DNA of 64,000 bases from Verrucomicrobiota bacterium (GTDB taxonomy: Bacteria; Verrucomicrobiota; Verrucomicrobiia; Opitutales; Opitutaceae), in contig JACTNC010000063.1 in the NCBI GenBank assembly GCA_014584295.1, positions 62,001 to 126,000 on the forward strand, given 5' to 3'. The notes beneath the pieces were generated by a model. It had not been told where the DNA came from and did no database searches. It worked only from the letters and a program-made list of their open reading frames with translations. Every line of letters starts with the position of its first letter. Position 1 is the first letter of the stretch. Shown here piece by piece: positions 61,480-64,000 of this stretch. The position numbers were made by a program, and so were the translations under genes.

Positions 61480-62355
61480 TCAGGCCGCGAACGATGCAGC
61501 GGCAATTTCGAGAATTTCCTGGGTAATGGCTGCCTGGCGTGCCTTGTTGTATTCCAGCGTGAGGTCGCCGAGGAGCTTCGTGGCATTGTCCTTCGCGGTC
61601 TTCATGGCCACCATACGCGCGCTCTGCTCGGATGCCTTGGCGGAGAGCAGGAGCTGGTAAATGTGGCGGTTGACGTAGAACGGGAGCAGCGCCTCGAGCA
61701 CAGCCTGCGCACTGGGTTCGAAGAGCATGTCACGCGTGTCATTGAACTCGCTTGCGACGACACCGGCATGCTGCTGCAGGGCCTCGATAAACTGGCGAAG
61801 ATTGCTCAGGGGCAGCACCGGACGGACCATCGGTTCCTGGACCAGCGTGTTCTTGAAGCGGGCGTAAATGACTTCGACGGTGTCGATCGTGCCCTCCAGA
61901 AATAACTTCACCATGTACTCGGACACGGTGCGCACCTCGACAAAGGAGGCACGATCGCTGACCGTAAAATCCGCGAGCAGGTCGCGCTTGGTCCGCGCAA
62001 GAAATTGGGCACCCTTCTTTCCGACGGCTACAAACTTGGCGGGCGTCTTGATCTCCGTGACCAGCTTGAAGAGATTGGAGTTGAGAGGACCGCAAAGACC
62101 CTTGTCGGTCGAGATGAGCAGAATGCCGCGGGTCTTGACCTCGCGCTTGGCGAGAAAGGCATGCTGGGATTCATCCACGCGGGGGGCGAGCGCCGCCAGC
62201 ATGGTCGCCATCAACTGGGCATAGGGCCGGCCGGCAAGCGCGGCCTGCTGCGCCTTCTTCATCTTGGACGCCGCCACCAATTCCATCGCCCGGGTGATCT
62301 GGCGTGTGTTCTTTACCGACTTGATGCGGCGTCGGATGTCGCGGGTTGAGGGCAT
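61480..62355 (-). CDS. atpG: ATP synthase gamma subunit
   Basis: 291 residues. The start PSTRDIRRRIKSVKNTRQITRAMELVAASKMKKAQ (in part) and the C-terminal MKTAKDNATKLLGDLTLEYNKARQAAITQEILEI form the coiled-coil shaft, with the globular part between them. It couples rotation of the membrane ring to catalysis in F1. It is 48 bp after atpA. Confidence 0.97.
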   Translation of the reverse strand: MPSTRDIRRRIKSVKNTRQITRAMELVAASKMKKAQQAALAGRPYAQLMATMLAALAPRVDESQHAFLAKREVKTRGILLISTDKGLCGPLNSNLFKLVTEIKTPAKFVAVGKKGAQFLARTKRDLLADFTVSDRASFVEVRTVSEYMVKLFLEGTIDTVEVIYARFKNTLVQEPMVRPVLPLSNLRQFIEALQQHAGVVASEFNDTRDMLFEPSAQAVLEALLPFYVNRHIYQLLLSAKASEQSARMVAMKTAKDNATKLLGDLTLEYNKARQAAITQEILEIAAASFAA

Positions 62356-62403
62356 GTCAGTTGGAACCTAGCGGCTGGAACTTGAAGGAACCGGAATCAC
62401 GCC

Positions 62404-63930
62404 TCAGGCGGCAAACGATGACTTCCATTCGTCCACGGCCGTCTTGATCTTGGCCTCGAGATCCTTGTCGAGAGCGGCCTTCGTGCGAATTTCCGTGAGC
62501 AGCGCATCCTTGCGGGTGCTGAAAAAATCGCGAAGCGAAACTGCAGCGGCGGTGACCTTCTTGATGTCGAGGTCATCGTAGTAGCCTTTCTGCATCGCCC
62601 AGAGCGTGACAACCTGCTGTTCGATGGGCACGGGGCTGAAGGCCGGCTGCTTGAAGAGTTCAACGATGCGCGCACCGCGATCGAGCTGGCCCTTCGTCTT
62701 GGCGTCGAGGTCCGAACCGAACTGCGCAAAGGCGGCGAGTTCGCGGAACTGGGCGAGTTCGCCCTTCAATTTGCCGCCAACCTGTTTTGTCGCCTTGATC
62801 TGCGCCGAGGAACCAACGCGGGAGACCGAAAGCCCCACGGAGACCGCGGGCCGGATGCCCTGGTTGAAAAGATCGGTCTCAAGGAAGATCTGCCCATCCG
62901 TGATCGAAATGACGTTCGTCGGAATGTAGGCAGAGACGTCGCCCGCAAGCGTCTCGATGATCGGCAGCGCGGTGAGCGAGCCCTTGCCATCGAGGCGTGC
63001 GGCGCGCTCGAGCAGACGGGAGTGAAGGTAGAAAACATCGCCCGGGTAGGCTTCGCGGCCTGAGGGACGCTTCAGGATCAGTGAAATCTGACGGTAGGCG
63101 ACGGCATGCTTGGACAGGTCATCATAGACGATGAGCGCATCCATGCCGTTTTCCATGAACCACTCGCCCACGGCTGCGCCGGAGTACGGAGCGAGGTACT
63201 GGTTGGCGGGATTGTCGGCAGCGGGAGCCGCGACAATGACGGTAAACTCCAGGGCACCCGCGGCCTCGAGCGCACCGATGGTGCGCACGATGTTGGAATT
63301 CTTCTGTCCGATCGCGACGTAGATCGAGTACACCGGACGGAAATTCTTGTCGCCGCTTGCGAGGCCGACCTTGTTGATCTTCGCCTGGTTGATGATCGTG
63401 TCGATCGCGATGGTCGTCTTGCCCGTGCCACGGTCCCCAATGATCAGCTCGCGCTGACCGCGGCCGATGGGAATCATGGAGTCGATCGCCATGATGCCGG
63501 TGAAGAGCGGCTGGGAGACCGATTTGCGAACGATGATGCCCGGGGCGATCTTCTCGACCGGATAGGTTTCGGTGGATGCAATCGGGCCCTTGCCGTCGAC
63601 GGGATTGCCGAGCGCGTCGACCACCCGGCCCAGCAGGCCCTTGCCCACGGGGATGGAGAGAAGCTTGCCGGTCGTCTGAACCTCGTCGCCCTCCTTCAGT
63701 TTCGAGATATCGCCAAGGACGACGCAGCCGACCTCATCCTGCTCAAGATTGAGCGCGATGCCGATGGCACCGCCGGGAAACTGCACCATTTCGTTGTACA
63801 CGACATCCGACAGGCCGTCGATCTTGGCAACGCCGTCGGCGACCGTGCGGATGACTCCGGTGTTCTTGCGGACTGCCTTGCTGGAAAGTCTGGCGATCTG
63901 CTGTTCGATTTGTTCGAGGACCGTGCTCAT
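62404..63930 (-). CDS. atpA: ATP synthase alpha subunit
   Basis: 508 residues. The Walker A loop GDRGTGKT (165-172), the [17 protein letters not shown] segment and the C-terminal region are all normal for the non-catalytic nucleotide-binding subunit. It is the first complete gene of the minus-strand operon in the window. It contacts the delta subunit encoded just upstream. Confidence 0.98.
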   Translation of the reverse strand: MSTVLEQIEQQIARLSSKAVRKNTGVIRTVADGVAKIDGLSDVVYNEMVQFPGGAIGIALNLEQDEVGCVVLGDISKLKEGDEVQTTGKLLSIPVGKGLLGRVVDALGNPVDGKGPIASTETYPVEKIAPGIIVRKSVSQPLFTGIMAIDSMIPIGRGQRELIIGDRGTGKTTIAIDTIINQAKINKVGLASGDKNFRPVYSIYVAIGQKNSNIVRTIGALEAAGALEFTVIVAAPAADNPANQYLAPYSGAAVGEWFMENGMDALIVYDDLSKHAVAYRQISLILKRPSGREAYPGDVFYLHSRLLERAARLDGKGSLTALPIIETLAGDVSAYIPTNVISITDGQIFLETDLFNQGIRPAVSVGLSVSRVGSSAQIKATKQVGGKLKGELAQFRELAAFAQFGSDLDAKTKGQLDRGARIVELFKQPAFSPVPIEQQVVTLWAMQKGYYDDLDIKKVTAAAVSLRDFFSTRKDALLTEIRTKAALDKDLEAKIKTAVDEWKSSFAA

Positions 63931-63969
63931 GCGGCGGTAAGGTTGGACTGCTTTTGAAAAGGGAGAAAA

Positions 63970-64000
63970 TTAGACGGAAAGGCCGGACAACTGGTTGGCC
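63970..64000 (-). CDS. atpH: 3' end of the ATP synthase delta subunit gene, cut by the window edge
   Basis: Only the last nine codons (ANQLSGLSV) and the stop TAA (63972-63970) are inside the window. The assignment rests on gene order (atpH precedes atpA in almost all bacterial atp operons) and the short 39-bp gap; the nine residues alone would not identify it. Confidence 0.55.
   Translation of the reverse strand, partial: ANQLSGLSV

Overview
The window reads as chromosomal DNA of a GC-rich bacterium, most likely a verrucomicrobium of the Opitutaceae type. That is an inference. It rests on the paired PSCyt1/DUF1549/DUF1553 protein and DUF1501 protein (48509-53070), a set typical of Planctomycetes and Verrucomicrobia, on three TonB-dependent receptors without SusD partners, on sugar-catabolic clusters under LacI and DeoR regulators, and on a housekeeping ATP synthase operon. 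I found no rRNA, tRNA, CRISPR array or prophage.

Region 1 (1-6990): after the tail of an upstream membrane-protein gene and a strong terminator comes an amino-sugar-type operon on the + strand: DeoR regulator, class III aminotransferase, DhnA/LsrF-type aldolase, NagA deacetylase, a NagB-like protein with an altered active-site loop, and an MFS transporter. A 10-bp inverted repeat overlaps the only good promoter and is the likely DeoR operator. The gene set does not match the standard nagAB pathway.

Region 2 (7116-22192): a NIPSNAP protein and an esterase are followed by a LacI-controlled carbohydrate regulon. Four copies of the perfect palindrome GCAAACGTTTGC lie in front of (a) a TonB receptor plus a beta-propeller/SSS symporter operon, (b) a GH127-type beta-L-arabinofuranosidase, (c) a ribokinase-like kinase and (d) the lacI gene, diverging from an operon that encodes a barrel/SUMF1-fold fusion protein, a CitE-like lyase and a CaiB-type CoA transferase. 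This gives a coherent route: outer-membrane uptake, glycosidase, inner-membrane symport, kinase. The acyl-CoA enzymes in the last operon are unexpected, and this is the most promising candidate for an undescribed system.

Region 3 (22193-33829): a REP-associated transposase (RAYT) with a hairpin repeat just upstream, the rRNA pseudouridine synthase rsuA, a BtuB-like receptor, xseA, a TVP38-family membrane protein, an O-antigen-ligase/sugar-transferase pair, an EamA transporter and an SGNH hydrolase.

Region 4 (33830-48299): a thiol-redox block (DsbD, a cysteine-synthase-like enzyme and a five-domain secreted thioredoxin-like protein in which redox-active and inactive domains alternate), a LuxR-type regulator, a large TonB receptor, a second EamA transporter, a two-domain PPK2-type polyphosphate phosphotransferase and Ogt.

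Region 5 (48509-64000): the PSCyt1/DUF1501 pair, an unassigned 772-residue membrane protein, pyridoxal kinase, an orphan HEVAH protein, a PEP-mutase-family enzyme, a stand-alone RAM domain, an AhpD-like protein, a small secreted protein with two Cys-rich repeats, and the minus-strand operon atpH(end)-atpA-atpG-atpD-atpC.
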